From Lampropedia puyangensis (GTDB lineage Bacteria > Pseudomonadota > Gammaproteobacteria > Burkholderiales > Burkholderiaceae_C), in the NCBI RefSeq assembly GCF_004833285.1, contig NZ_STFG01000001.1, forward strand, positions 248,001 to 312,000: 64,000 nucleotides of DNA, read 5' to 3'. The stretch's first letter is position 1, and each line of letters opens with the position of its first letter. The notes beneath the pieces were generated by a model that did not search any database, was not told where the DNA came from, and saw only the letters and a program-made list of their open reading frames with translations. This document shows, one piece after another, positions 32,829 through 42,023 of the stretch. Both the position numbers and the translations under genes were made by a program.

Positions 32829-34115
32829 TTAAGAGGCCGAGGCCGCTTGCACGGCCTGTACGCGGGCCATGTGAATGTGCTGCCCAATCTGGTCGCCACG
32901 CAGGCCTTTTTGCGCAGCTTGTTGGGCAATACTGGCAGTGTCCACTTGCTGGGCTGCGTGCAGGGCAGCCAATAGAAAAGAGCGCTGTGGGTAGGGCGAT
33001 TGTTCAAAGCTTTGGCGGCCTCGCGCGTCACATTCACAGGCCCAAAGTGCCAACGCGAAGCGTTCAGGTCTGCGCAATGCGTCGCAACGCTCGAGGAGCC
33101 GCACCAGGGCGGCGGCTGTCATGGTCAAGCTGCGGTGAATATTCGTGTGTTCTTGTGCAACAAGGGCTGCCAATTCGCGTATCTCGGCAGGAATTTTGAG
33201 GCGTTGGGCCATGGCCTCTATCAGGTCCTTACCGCGAATTTCATGACCAATGTGGCGTGGCCATTGCTCGGGGTCGCTTGTGCCTTTGCCCAAATCGTGC
33301 ATGAGTGCGGCAAAGCGTACTGCTAAGGGAGCCTGGCTTTGTGCGGCTTGTTCTAGCACCATCATGGTGTGCAGCCCCGTGTCGATTTCAGGATGGTGTT
33401 CTGCTGGTTGTGGTACGCCCCAAAGGGCATCAAGCTCGGGCAGCACGATGGCCAATGCACCGCAATCGCGTAACACTTCAAACATGCGCGTGGGGGCGTT
33501 TTCCATCAAGCCACGGGCCAATTCTTGCCATACACGCTCGGCGACCAAATGCGCAACCTCGCCGGCGCTAACCATTTCCTGCATCAGGGTCTGGGTTTCA
33601 GGGGCTACATGAAAATCACCAAATCGTGCGGCAAAACGCGCTAGTCGCAAAATGCGCAAAGGGTCTTCGGTGAAGGCAAGTGTGACGTGGCGAAGCACTT
33701 TTCCGGCAATGTCTTGCTGACCATGAAAAGGGTCTACCCATTCTTCGTACCCGTCGGCATGCGTGCGAACTGCCATCGCATTGATGGTCAGGTCACGGCG
33801 GGCCAAATCTTCTTCCAGCGACACGTCGGTATCGGCATATACCGTAAAACCTTTATACCCATGGCCACTTTTGCGTTCGGTGCGGGCCAGTGCATATTCC
33901 TCGTGTGTTTGTGGGTGCAAGAAAACGGGAAAGTCTTTGCCTACTGGGGTGAAACCATGCGCCTCCATTAAGGCAGGCGTGGCACCAATGACGACCCAAT
34001 CGTGGTCTTGTACCGCTCTACCCAGCAACCGGTCGCGCACAGCGCCGCCGACCATGTAAACCGCGACTGTGTCTGGCAAGGTGGTGTGGGGACAGGCGTT
34101 TGTTGCTTGAGGCAT
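32829..34115 (-). CDS. cca: multifunctional CCA tRNA nucleotidyltransferase / phosphatase
   Basis: The 428-residue enzyme adds or repairs the 3' CCA of tRNAs. The N-terminal nucleotidyltransferase domain shows VYMVGGAVRDRLLG, DHDWVVIGATP, DLTINAMAV and EDPLRILRLARFAARF. A C-terminal HD domain (RFAALMHDLGKGTSDPEQWP, HIGHEIRG) provides the phosphohydrolase activity found in gamma- and betaproteobacteria. Length fits (E. coli 412). The initiator is ATG 34115 after CTCACTT, no strong ribosome site. It is separate from its neighbours. Confidence 0.95.
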   Translation of the reverse strand: MPQATNACPHTTLPDTVAVYMVGGAVRDRLLGRAVQDHDWVVIGATPALMEAHGFTPVGKDFPVFLHPQTHEEYALARTERKSGHGYKGFTVYADTDVSLEEDLARRDLTINAMAVRTHADGYEEWVDPFHGQQDIAGKVLRHVTLAFTEDPLRILRLARFAARFGDFHVAPETQTLMQEMVSAGEVAHLVAERVWQELARGLMENAPTRMFEVLRDCGALAIVLPELDALWGVPQPAEHHPEIDTGLHTMMVLEQAAQSQAPLAVRFAALMHDLGKGTSDPEQWPRHIGHEIRGKDLIEAMAQRLKIPAEIRELAALVAQEHTNIHRSLTMTAAALVRLLERCDALRRPERFALALWACECDARGRQSFEQSPYPQRSFLLAALHAAQQVDTASIAQQAAQKGLRGDQIGQHIHMARVQAVQAASAS

Positions 34116-34136
34116 AAGTGAGCAGGGTCGGGCCTT

Positions 34137-34844
34137 TTATGGATTGACCGTGTGTTCTAAACGGTAGGGTTCTTCAAAGGCTCTGAAGTCATGTTCTTGC
34201 AGTGCGTCAACGATCCAGCCCTGCACGCTGGGCAGGTTTGTGATGTGCTTCATATAGGCCAGAAGAGTTGCCGAAACTGGCAGGGCATAGGTTTGCAGGC
34301 GCATCACCACGGGGGCGTAAAACGCATCGGCAATGCTGAATTGCTCTCCAAATAGAAAGGGGCCACTGTTGCGCTGTAGTGACTCTCCCAGTAGCGTCTC
34401 CAAACGGGCGACATCGGCGCGCAATGCCGCATTGTCGCGCCACGCTAAAGCACCAACTTCAGGCAGCTTGGCTTCGATGTTCATGGGGCATGCGTTGCGC
34501 AAGGCCGTAAAGCCCCCGTGCATGGCTGCGCATAGGCTGCGTGCCCGTGCACGCTGCGCGACCCCATCTGGCCACAGCTGGCGTTCCAGAAATTTTTCCG
34601 CCAAATACTCGGCAATGGCCAACGAGTCCCAAATCACCAGGTTGTTGTCCACTAAGACAGGAACCGTACCTGTGGGGTTGATGGCCAGAATGGTTTTTTT
34701 GAACTCCGACTGTGGTGAGAAGCTGTCAAAACGGACTTTGATTTCTCGAAATTCGATGTCCTTTTCTTTCAGCAGTACTCCAATGCGCATGGACCACGAA
34801 GAGTAGTTCTTGTTGCCAATATAAAGCGTCAGAGGTTGAGACAT
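34137..34844 (-). CDS. glutathione S-transferase family protein
   Basis: A 235-residue cytosolic protein with an N-terminal thioredoxin-like domain (LTLYIGNKNYSSWSMRIGVL, NPTGTVPVLVDNNLVIWDSL with the cis-Pro and the glutathione-binding Ser motif) and a C-terminal helical domain. The NYSSWSMR motif carries the candidate catalytic Ser/Tyr. The substrate is unknown. ATG 34844 has GAGGA 7 bases upstream. It lies between cca and the cyclo-ligase gene, all on the minus strand. Confidence 0.9.
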   Translation of the reverse strand: MSQPLTLYIGNKNYSSWSMRIGVLLKEKDIEFREIKVRFDSFSPQSEFKKTILAINPTGTVPVLVDNNLVIWDSLAIAEYLAEKFLERQLWPDGVAQRARARSLCAAMHGGFTALRNACPMNIEAKLPEVGALAWRDNAALRADVARLETLLGESLQRNSGPFLFGEQFSIADAFYAPVVMRLQTYALPVSATLLAYMKHITNLPSVQGWIVDALQEHDFRAFEEPYRLEHTVNP

Positions 34845-34886
34845 AGCGATTTCCTCGAAGTGAAGTGTAGGCTCAGTGCACAAGGC

Positions 34887-35459
34887 CTACACAGGCCAGA
34901 CAACGCCATTGTTGTTCAGAATCGCATCCAATGGAATGTCATGTGGCTCCGGTTCAAAGTCGTCCACGTACCCTTCGCCATAGCCCAGACCCACAGTGAA
35001 TGGCCGTGGCGAAAGCTCAGCCAGCGTGCGGTCGTAAAAACCTCCGCCGTAACCCAGGCGGTAGCCTCCTGCGCTGTAACCGACACAAGGCACAAACAGC
35101 AAAGTGGGTTCGAGGATTTCAGTGTCTTTGGGCTTGGGAATGCCGTAAGCATCTTCTTCCATCGGGCAGCCAGGATGCCAAGCATGAAAGCGCAAAGTTT
35201 TATTGACTTTATCGACCACGGGTAAGGCAATCCGGCGCATGATAGGCTCGTCTTGTAACTCGCCATCCTCTTTCCAGCGGTGCAAGGCCGGCAGAGGGTC
35301 GAATTCGCCTTTGATGGGCCAATAGGCACCGATGACCGTTTCAGGCCTGCTGACAAGCCAGATTCGCATCACTTGTTGCAGTTGTGCATTTTTTTCGACG
35401 CGGTTGGCCATATTAACCCGTCGTTCTACCAATGTTTTTCTCAGCGTGGCTTTGTTCAT
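34887..35459 (-). CDS. 5-formyltetrahydrofolate cyclo-ligase
   Basis: The 190-residue enzyme uses ATP to convert 5-formyl-THF to 5,10-methenyl-THF, recycling folate. Family marks are RKTLVERRVNMA (N-terminal basic helix), the Mg/ATP-binding GYSAGGYRLGYGGGFYDRTL motif and AYWPIKGEFDPLPAL. The family is often called YgfA/FAU1. ATG 35459 begins with MNKATLRK. The open frame continues upstream, but that part overlaps the divergent slt gene. The two start codons are only 15 bases apart. Confidence 0.93.
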   Translation of the reverse strand: MNKATLRKTLVERRVNMANRVEKNAQLQQVMRIWLVSRPETVIGAYWPIKGEFDPLPALHRWKEDGELQDEPIMRRIALPVVDKVNKTLRFHAWHPGCPMEEDAYGIPKPKDTEILEPTLLFVPCVGYSAGGYRLGYGGGFYDRTLAELSPRPFTVGLGYGEGYVDDFEPEPHDIPLDAILNNNGVVWPV

Positions 35460-35474
35460 TTGATAATTCCCGAC

Positions 35475-37469
35475 ATGCGACTGACCACCATTCTGACACC
35501 ACTTTGCGCCGCTTTTGTGGCACTGACCCACAATGCCTATGCGCAGCAAGCTGCCTTGCCTAAAGCCTTGGGCGATCAGGCAATTCTGGACATGCGCCAG
35601 GCCTATGGCACTAAGAACCAGGCTCGACTCACACAGCTGTTGCCGAATGTACAGGGCCACGCCCTTGAAGGCTGGGGCGCGTACTGGGAATTGAACAACC
35701 GTTTGCAAACTGCCACACGGCAAGAGGTCGATGTTTTTCTGGCCCGCTACCGAGGGACATATTTTGAAGACAGACTGCGCAATGATTGGATGCTGCTGTT
35801 GGGCCAGCGCCGCTTATGGGAGGAGTTTTCCCACTATGCAGCAGGCTTTCGCATGCAAGACGACCCGCAGGTACAGTGCTATGAGCTGCTGATTGAAGAT
35901 ATTCAAGGCAAGGCAGCGCCTTCAGCGCCACACCAAGTGCTGTCACTTTGGTATGGGCAACGCAATGCGGATGATGGCTGCACCCACGCTGTGCAAGAGT
36001 TTTACAGCGATGGTCGCGTTAAAGCTGAAGAGGTGTGGCAGCGTGCACGCATGGGGGCCCACGCCAATCGTCCTGGAGTGGTGCGCGCAGCGGTTGCGAT
36101 TGTGTCACCGCAGTCCTTAGTGCATGTCGGTAACGCAATGGGTAAACCTGCGGCATTTCTAGATCACAAGGCAACAACCACAGACCCAGCACGTCTGGCC
36201 TTGGTGCCATTGGCGTTGGCGCGGTTAGCCAGTTCTGATGCAGTTGCCGCAGCCGCACAAATGCAAGGTAAATGGGCAGCGCGTATTGCCGCAAAGGATC
36301 GGGACTATGTGTGGGGCAGCATTGGCCGTTGGGCAGGTATCCGCCTTGCGCCAGAAGCCAATAGCTACTTTGCCAACGTCAAAGACGACCGCAACCTGAT
36401 TGACGAGCAGCAGCATTGGAAAGTGCGCGCTGCCTTGCGCGCAGGCCAATGGGATACCGTAGCAAAAACCATTGATGCCATGAGTGCGGACGATCAACAG
36501 TCACCTACATGGGCCTATTGGCGTGCCAGGGCGTTGCTGGCTTCAGGAAAGCCTGAGAGTCAGGCTTTGGCCCAACGCATGCTGCAAGGCATTGCAGGCA
36601 CCGTTGGTTTTTATGAGCAGCTGGCCAAGGCAGAGTTGGGAGGGAAAATTTCTGTTGTGCCAGAACCTGCCGCTTTGACGGCAGATGAAAAGGCGCGGGC
36701 GCGCACCAATCCCAGTTTGCTGCGCAGTATATACGCCATCAATATTGGTTTGCGTAGTGAAGGCGTGCGCGAGTGGAACTACGCAACCAATTTGCATGAC
36801 AACGGAGGCTTGACTGACCGTGATCTGCTTGCTGCGGCTGATCTGGCCTGTGAGTACAAAGTATGGGATCGTTGCATCAACACCAGTGAGCGCACCCAGT
36901 CATTCATGAGTTTTAGCCAACGTTACCCCATGCCTTTTCATGATGCCGTGGTCAAGCGGACGGCGGAGATCGAACTGGATCCCGCTTATGTTTATGGGCT
37001 GATTAGGCAAGAAAGCCGCTTCATCATGGATGCGCGTTCGACTGTGGGCGCCTCGGGCTTGATGCAGGTCATGCCAGCAACAGCGCGCTGGACGGCTAAA
37101 AAAATTGGTTTGACCGATTTCAAAGCCAGCGACATCAACGACAAAGAAACCAATATTGCAATTGGCACGGCATATTTGAAGTTAGCGTTGGATGAGTTTG
37201 CAGGCTCGATGCCCTTGGCTGCAGCCGGCTATAACGCAGGGCCCGGGCGGCCGCGCAACTGGCGCAACGGTCCAACCTTGGAAGCGGCCATCTGGGCAGA
37301 GAATGTGCCGTTCAATGAAACGCGCGATTATGTTCAGAAGGTGCTGGCCAATGCCACCGTGTATGGCGCTATCTTGAGTGGGCAACCACAGTCTTTGAGC
37401 CAGCGATTGGGCCGCACCATTGGCCCGCGCGAAGAGGGTGATCCGGTTGCCATTGCGGATTTGCCGTAA
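35475..37469 (+). CDS. slt: soluble lytic murein transglycosylase
   Basis: The enzyme cleaves peptidoglycan to 1,6-anhydro-muropeptides in the periplasm. The 664-residue product has a Sec signal peptide (MRLTTILTPLCAAFVALTHN, cleavage near AYAQ), a long alpha-superhelical U/L domain, and a C-terminal SLT domain where YGLIRQESRFIMDARSTVGA contains the catalytic Glu and GLMQVMPATA and AAAGYNAGPGRPRNW follow. Length and layout match Slt70. No strong ribosome site is seen before ATG 35475. The open frame from 35280 overlaps the cyclo-ligase gene and was rejected. Confidence 0.94.
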   Translation: MRLTTILTPLCAAFVALTHNAYAQQAALPKALGDQAILDMRQAYGTKNQARLTQLLPNVQGHALEGWGAYWELNNRLQTATRQEVDVFLARYRGTYFEDRLRNDWMLLLGQRRLWEEFSHYAAGFRMQDDPQVQCYELLIEDIQGKAAPSAPHQVLSLWYGQRNADDGCTHAVQEFYSDGRVKAEEVWQRARMGAHANRPGVVRAAVAIVSPQSLVHVGNAMGKPAAFLDHKATTTDPARLALVPLALARLASSDAVAAAAQMQGKWAARIAAKDRDYVWGSIGRWAGIRLAPEANSYFANVKDDRNLIDEQQHWKVRAALRAGQWDTVAKTIDAMSADDQQSPTWAYWRARALLASGKPESQALAQRMLQGIAGTVGFYEQLAKAELGGKISVVPEPAALTADEKARARTNPSLLRSIYAINIGLRSEGVREWNYATNLHDNGGLTDRDLLAAADLACEYKVWDRCINTSERTQSFMSFSQRYPMPFHDAVVKRTAEIELDPAYVYGLIRQESRFIMDARSTVGASGLMQVMPATARWTAKKIGLTDFKASDINDKETNIAIGTAYLKLALDEFAGSMPLAAAGYNAGPGRPRNWRNGPTLEAAIWAENVPFNETRDYVQKVLANATVYGAILSGQPQSLSQRLGRTIGPREEGDPVAIADLP

Positions 37470-37525
37470 GAGGCTAAGGAGCAGTCGTTGCTGTGCGTTT
37501 TAGCCGTGTTTTATAAAGGAATTCC

Positions 37526-37762
37526 ATGCGCATGATTTTCAGCTTGATGGGGGTGATTTTGACGTTAGCCATCATCGCGGTGTTGATGAAGCAACAGCTC
37601 CAGCCAACGGTTGCGCCAGAGCCCATTGCTGGTGCCTCGCTATCGTCTGAGGGGGGCGTGGTGCCGCAGGTCAACGCAGGCAATGCCCAGCAAGTGCAAA
37701 ATCAGATCAAACGCGATCTGGAGCAGGCATTGCAAAACACTCAACGCGAGATACCCGAATAA
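37526..37762 (+). CDS. small single-pass membrane protein, unknown function
   Basis: The 78-residue product has one N-terminal membrane helix (MIFSLMGVILTLAIIAVLMK) and a polar tail with a Gln/Asn-rich helix (NAGNAQQVQNQIKRDLEQAL). AAGGAA precedes the ATG at a normal distance. The type is a recurring small hypothetical protein in Comamonadaceae as far as I can recall; no function is known. It follows slt by 56 bases and may share its transcript. Confidence 0.75.
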   Translation: MRMIFSLMGVILTLAIIAVLMKQQLQPTVAPEPIAGASLSSEGGVVPQVNAGNAQQVQNQIKRDLEQALQNTQREIPE

Positions 37763-37803
37763 TTGCGCTGGCCCGTGCAGGTTTCTGTGTTTTGAATACG
37801 TTC

Positions 37804-38232
37804 TTAGAACGTGATGGACACTGAGGCCGCACTTCTCGTTGCTTCACCGTGAAAGACGGCCTCTATATTATTGCCATCAGGGTCCAGTACGAAAGCTGCG
37901 TAGTACCCTGGATGGTAGGCACGCACACTTGGCGCTCCGTGGTCTTTTCCTCCGTGGGCCAATGCTGTTTGGTAGAAGCGATCCACCATTGCTCGGTCTT
38001 GGGCCTGAAACGCAAGATGGTGGCGCCCAGTCAGTACCCCGAGTGCAGCAGGACTGCCAATGGCAGTGACAAACAATTCGTCAGCCCAGAAGTAGCCTTC
38101 CCCTGTGCCACCCATGGGCACTCCAAGAGAGGCCAGAACGGCTTCATAAAACGTGAAGCTGGATGGTAAATCCCGAACCACCAGTTGAATGTGGTCAATT
38201 AACCGACCACGATGCAGTTGTTGGGTTTCCAT
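37804..38232 (-). CDS. VOC (glyoxalase/bleomycin-resistance) family protein
   Basis: A 142-residue metalloprotein fold with two beta-alpha-beta-beta-beta modules. RLIDHIQLVVRDLPSSFTFY at the start gives the first metal His; HHLAFQAQDRAMVDRFYQTA and the ending AAFVLDPDGNNIEAVFHGEA supply the second module. Such proteins are lyases, dioxygenases or resistance proteins; the substrate here is unknown. ATG 38232 has GGAGA just upstream, so the longer frame to 38292 is not needed. Confidence 0.88.
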   Translation of the reverse strand: METQQLHRGRLIDHIQLVVRDLPSSFTFYEAVLASLGVPMGGTGEGYFWADELFVTAIGSPAALGVLTGRHHLAFQAQDRAMVDRFYQTALAHGGKDHGAPSVRAYHPGYYAAFVLDPDGNNIEAVFHGEATRSAASVSITF

Positions 38233-38381
38233 CTTTTCTCCATTGAATCTTTGTTGTCTGTGTTGTGCATGCGCCATGTTTGCGTTGTGCAAGAGACTGC
38301 TAGTTATTCAATCAGTCGGGCAGCTGCGATTGAGGGGCTTGTGTGGTCCTGCATTTCGAATGCGGAGAAAAGAAGCGCCTG

Positions 38382-38987
38382 TTATTTTTCCCCTTTGTAA
38401 GCCTGCAGGCTGGCATTTTTAAGGCTGTAGCCGCTTACGCCCATATCTGAATCGGTGCGGTTGACTTCCAATTCGCCAGTCACCCATACCGCATCAAGTG
38501 AGACAAAACCTTTGACAGGTTTGTCCAGTTTGATGTGGATGATTTGATTGGCCGGTGGTGGTGGTGTGTGGATGCAGGCGCCAAAGTTCGGCACCAGCAG
38601 CAGCTCTGTCAAACCTTGCTTGCCTTCTTCCAGCGCCACTACGTAGCCGGGCAGACGAATTTTTTTGCCATTGTAGGTATTGACAGTGGGGGCACTGTCC
38701 CAGATTTTTCGCATCCGCTCGTATAACTGGGCGGCACGTGGATCGCTGTCTTCCCAGTCGGCTGCGCCTTGCTCCATCAGGTCCAGAAATTCATTGCTGG
38801 GATCCCAATTAGCAGGTACCAGATCGTCCCAGCTCACGGTTTGGATTTTTTCGCTGCTGCTGGCCACTGCTGGCGTTTGTGCCAGCAGGCACACGCCGCA
38901 GCCCAAAGATAAGGCCATGATGAAGTGGATCGTATGGCGTTTGAAGGTGCTGCCAAGGCGAATGGAGCTAAGGTTTTTTAGAGTCAT
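38382..38987 (-). CDS. DUF3299 periplasmic protein of a Zrg-like zinc-uptake cluster
   Basis: The 201-residue product has an N-terminal signal segment (HFIMALSLGCGVCLLAQTPA, cleavage near AVAS) and a DUF3299 domain: SWDDLVPANWDP, KKIRLPGYVVALEEG, ELLLVPNFGACIHTPPPPAN and GVSGYSLKNASLQ. In Vibrio cholerae a DUF3299 protein is part of the zinc-regulated ZrgA-E uptake system, together with a DUF2796 protein and an ABC transporter; the same set lies directly upstream here. Its own role is unclear; the conserved Cys/His near CIHTPPPP may bind metal. It is the last gene of the cluster. Confidence 0.85.
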   Translation of the reverse strand: MTLKNLSSIRLGSTFKRHTIHFIMALSLGCGVCLLAQTPAVASSSEKIQTVSWDDLVPANWDPSNEFLDLMEQGAADWEDSDPRAAQLYERMRKIWDSAPTVNTYNGKKIRLPGYVVALEEGKQGLTELLLVPNFGACIHTPPPPANQIIHIKLDKPVKGFVSLDAVWVTGELEVNRTDSDMGVSGYSLKNASLQAYKGEK

Positions 38988-39079
38988 GGTGCAGGTACCA
39001 GTGGATAAGGTGTATGGGCAAGTTTAGCGTTTGGGCAACGTGCTTCAACGAGGTAGGTGTAGAGAGAAGTGGTGGTATT

Positions 39080-40345
39080 TCAAGCCGGTGGCGACAAACC
39101 ATCGACCAGCGACAGGCGATAAGCGCGCCAACCGGGAATAAGGCTGGCTAGGAAACCCGTGCCCAACAACCCCGCCAGAATCCACCATTGCAAACTGGTG
39201 ATCGAGGAAAAGTGCAGGGCCAGTCCGAACTGGCTCAGCAACCAAGGTGCCAAGGCCAAGCCCGCAGCCCACAGCGTGACACAGCCGATCAGCACGCCAG
39301 CAAGGGTTGCCAGCGCGCCTTCCAAACCCAAGAGGCCAATGATGTGCAGCGGCTTAGCCCCCACAGCACGCAACACTGCCAGCTCGCGGCGGCGCTCATT
39401 GAGGCCAGCCAACACCACAGCGACCATGCCCAACAGGCTGACAAAGGCGACCATGCCTGACATCAGCAGCAGGGATTTTTCGCCGGTGCCAATCAAGCGC
39501 CACAACTCATCCATCGCTACGCCGGGCATGATGGCCATCAAAGGCTCGGTGCGGAAGTTGTTGATCTGGCGCTGCACTGAAAATACTTGTGCGCGTGATT
39601 GCAAGCCCACCATCACGGCGGTGACGTTCTTGGGTTTCAAATTCAGCTCGCGCACGGCTTGTGCATCCACATTCTGGCCGGGCAGGCGTACGCCAGCGCG
39701 CCAGTCGATGTGCAAGGCTTCCATGGCTTCCAGGCTGATGTGCACGGTGCGGTCCACCGGCGTGCCGGTGGCAGCCAGAATACCGATCACGACAAAAGGC
39801 TTGTCGTCATGCTCAATCGCGTTGATGGGCCCACCTGCACCATGCGTCAAAGTGATGCGGTCGCCCAGTTTGTAGCCGAGCTGGCGGGCCACATCGGCAC
39901 CCAGCACGGTGTCAAACAAGTCCTCAAATGGCTTGCCTTGCTGCAGCTCCAAAGCTTGCTGGTCGCCATAGCGGAAATGGTCAAAATACGCGCTGGATGT
40001 GCCCAGCACCGAAAAGCCCCGGTGCGAGTCGCCCAGCGACATCGGGATCACCCATTTGACGCCGCGCATGTTCTCAATGTCTTCCACGCTGCTCCAGCGG
40101 ATGTTGTTGGTGGCAGCGCCAATGCGAAACACCGAATACAGCAGCAATTGCACCGGGCCGGTGCGCGCGCCCACAATCAAGTCGGTGCCAGAGACGGCCG
40201 AGGTAAAGCCCTCACGCACATCGGTGCGAATGCGCTCGACTCCCATCAGCATGAAGGCCGACAAGGCAATCGAGAAAACGGTTAAAGACAAAGTGAAGCG
40301 GCGGTTCCAGGCACTTTGCCAGGCAAGGCGAATCAAGGCGGTCAT
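39080..40345 (-). CDS. ABC transporter permease, FtsX/MacB type (Zrg-like)
   Basis: The 421-residue inner-membrane protein has one N-terminal helix (FTLSLTVFSIALSAFMLMGV), a large periplasmic domain (about 40-275) and three C-terminal helices (LLLMSGMVAFVSLLGMVAVV; LEGALATLAGVLIGCVTLWA; LQWWILAGLLGTGFLASLIP), the FtsX-domain layout. The cytoplasmic RRRELAVLRAVGAKP loop is typical of this class. It pairs with the ATPase encoded upstream. In the Zrg system of Vibrio such a pair supports zinc acquisition; similar permeases elsewhere export or handle lipoproteins. Confidence 0.88.
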   Translation of the reverse strand: MTALIRLAWQSAWNRRFTLSLTVFSIALSAFMLMGVERIRTDVREGFTSAVSGTDLIVGARTGPVQLLLYSVFRIGAATNNIRWSSVEDIENMRGVKWVIPMSLGDSHRGFSVLGTSSAYFDHFRYGDQQALELQQGKPFEDLFDTVLGADVARQLGYKLGDRITLTHGAGGPINAIEHDDKPFVVIGILAATGTPVDRTVHISLEAMEALHIDWRAGVRLPGQNVDAQAVRELNLKPKNVTAVMVGLQSRAQVFSVQRQINNFRTEPLMAIMPGVAMDELWRLIGTGEKSLLLMSGMVAFVSLLGMVAVVLAGLNERRRELAVLRAVGAKPLHIIGLLGLEGALATLAGVLIGCVTLWAAGLALAPWLLSQFGLALHFSSITSLQWWILAGLLGTGFLASLIPGWRAYRLSLVDGLSPPA

Positions 40346-40414
40346 AACACAGTCGGGGATTTTTTAGCGCACAGCGCAAGAGGGCGAATAACGCAGCACA
40401 AAGCTTTGCGTGCT

Positions 40415-41128
40415 TTACGCCGTGGCGGGCGCAGTCATGGCGCGGTTGATGTCGGTCAGGCTCACTTGGCGCATAAAGCGCGACGCCAACCGCTGGTCGT
40501 GGCTGACAAAAATGACCGAGCTGTGGGCTTGCTGGCAGGCCGAAAGCAGCAAGTCCATGAACGCGTCGCGGCGGTTTTCATCCAGGGCCGAGGTGGGCTC
40601 ATCGGCAATGATCAAGGCTGGCGAGCCAATCAGTGCGCGGGCTGCAGCCACGCGCTGCTGCTGGCCAACCGACAGCGCACGCGCTGGCTGCTGCCAAGCG
40701 TTTTGCGGAATGTCCATGGCCGCGAGCCAGTGTTGGGCGGAGGCATCTAGGCTGGCGTGTTGCTGCAGCGCGGCTTGTGCTCTTGGCGCAGACAGGCGAC
40801 AGGGTAGCAAGACATTGTCTTGTACGCTCAAATACGGCAGCAGGTTGAACTGCTGAAAGATATAGCCTAGCTTTTGGGCGCGGTAGCCATCGCGGGCCGA
40901 GGCACGCCAATCAGACCAGGCATGGCCGTCCACACGGACCTGACCTTGCTGTGGCAAGAAGACGCCAGCCATCAGCGACAACAAAGTGCTTTTGCCACTG
41001 CCACTGGGGCCATGCAGAAACACGGTGTCTCCTTTGACAACGCTGAAATCATCGATCAGCAAACACGGTGTGGATTGAGTGGGCCAGCGAAACGAGAGCT
41101 GTTGAATCTGCAAAATGGCTGAAGTCAT
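40415..41128 (-). CDS. ABC transporter ATP-binding protein (Zrg-like)
   Basis: The 237-residue ATPase has Walker A (HGPSGSGKSTL), Q-loop (YIFQQFNLLPYLSV), a signature motif altered to ALSVGQQQRVAAARAL, Walker B (ALIIADEPTSALD) and the switch His (FVSHDQRL). It is of the LolD/MacB type that works with FtsX-class permeases, matching the next gene. It starts 19 bases after the DUF2796 gene stop and ends 69 before the permease. Confidence 0.93.
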   Translation of the reverse strand: MTSAILQIQQLSFRWPTQSTPCLLIDDFSVVKGDTVFLHGPSGSGKSTLLSLMAGVFLPQQGQVRVDGHAWSDWRASARDGYRAQKLGYIFQQFNLLPYLSVQDNVLLPCRLSAPRAQAALQQHASLDASAQHWLAAMDIPQNAWQQPARALSVGQQQRVAAARALIGSPALIIADEPTSALDENRRDAFMDLLLSACQQAHSSVIFVSHDQRLASRFMRQVSLTDINRAMTAPATA

Positions 41129-41147
41129 CGAAGCGGCTAGGTGAGAT

Positions 41148-41894
41148 TTATTTCCAGGTCAGACGGGTTTCGCCTGTTTTGAGCGTGCGGCTGAATTGGC
41201 CTTGTGGCATGGCCATTTGCACGTTGATGGTGTGGATGCTGCTGAACTGCTTGGCCAGCTGCACATCAATCGATTCGAGCTGCTGGGCATGGTCGCAATG
41301 CCACTGCCAGCTGACGCTGACGTCGTTGTGAGCGTGGCTGTGTTCGCCCTCTTTGTGGTCGTGATCGTGGTCGTGCTCATCGGCATGGTCATGCTCGTCT
41401 TTGGCGGCCTTTTTATCTTGGGCTGCGTGTTCAGGGTGGCCATGATCCTTTGCTTTTGTGTCAGTTTCATGACTGTGGTCATGCGCCTTGCCATGGTCTT
41501 TATCGTGCGCATCGTGGCTATCTGCGCCCAGGCCGTCAATATCGGTGTCGACTAGCTTGCAAGCCGCACTGGCATTGAGTGCGATGAGGCTTGGGAGTTT
41601 CAATTTTTCAATCGCCTGGGCCACGGTTTGTTTTTCTGCCTCGGTTTGCGCAGCGCGCTCAAAGCCGGTGATATCGGCTTGCGGCGCAGTCAATTGCAGC
41701 ACCAGGTCAGAGCCATCAACGGCCACATCCAGTTGCACCACGCCGTGCACATGGGCTGCCTGGGTCTGGTTTTGTTCGCTAGTATGTTCGTGGGCTTGCG
41801 CGTTATGGCCGTAGCTGATCAACGCTGAAGATGCGGCGACACCTATGAGGTAGAAGCGTCGGCGGGGATGTGCAGTAGAAATCAAAGTTGTCAT
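41148..41894 (-). CDS. DUF2796 His-rich zinc-binding protein (ZrgA-like)
   Basis: The 248-residue product has a signal segment (RRRFYLIGVAASSALISYGH, cleavage near AQAHEH), a first DUF2796 half (HVHGVVQLDVAVDGSDLVLQ, LTAPQADITGFERAAQTEAE), a long Asp/His/Lys-rich stretch (about residues 120-185, with repeated HDHDH, HSHET and HAHND) and a second half (VSVSWQWHCDHAQQLESIDV). Such His-rich loops capture Zn2+ in periplasmic zinc proteins. ATG 41894 was chosen because the signal begins there; the earlier frame lacks one. First gene of the cluster, with a palindrome upstream that may bind Zur. Confidence 0.87.
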   Translation of the reverse strand: MTTLISTAHPRRRFYLIGVAASSALISYGHNAQAHEHTSEQNQTQAAHVHGVVQLDVAVDGSDLVLQLTAPQADITGFERAAQTEAEKQTVAQAIEKLKLPSLIALNASAACKLVDTDIDGLGADSHDAHDKDHGKAHDHSHETDTKAKDHGHPEHAAQDKKAAKDEHDHADEHDHDHDHKEGEHSHAHNDVSVSWQWHCDHAQQLESIDVQLAKQFSSIHTINVQMAMPQGQFSRTLKTGETRLTWK

Positions 41895-42023
41895 GGTTTC
41901 AATACAAAAGTGAAGAACAGGGGGCATTCGTGCCATGGGCGCTTGCCTCGCTGCAGCGCAAGGCTGCAGCATGCATCGTGCTTTACGGCATTTCATGGCA
42001 GTGAATGGTCGGTATTTTCCTTA

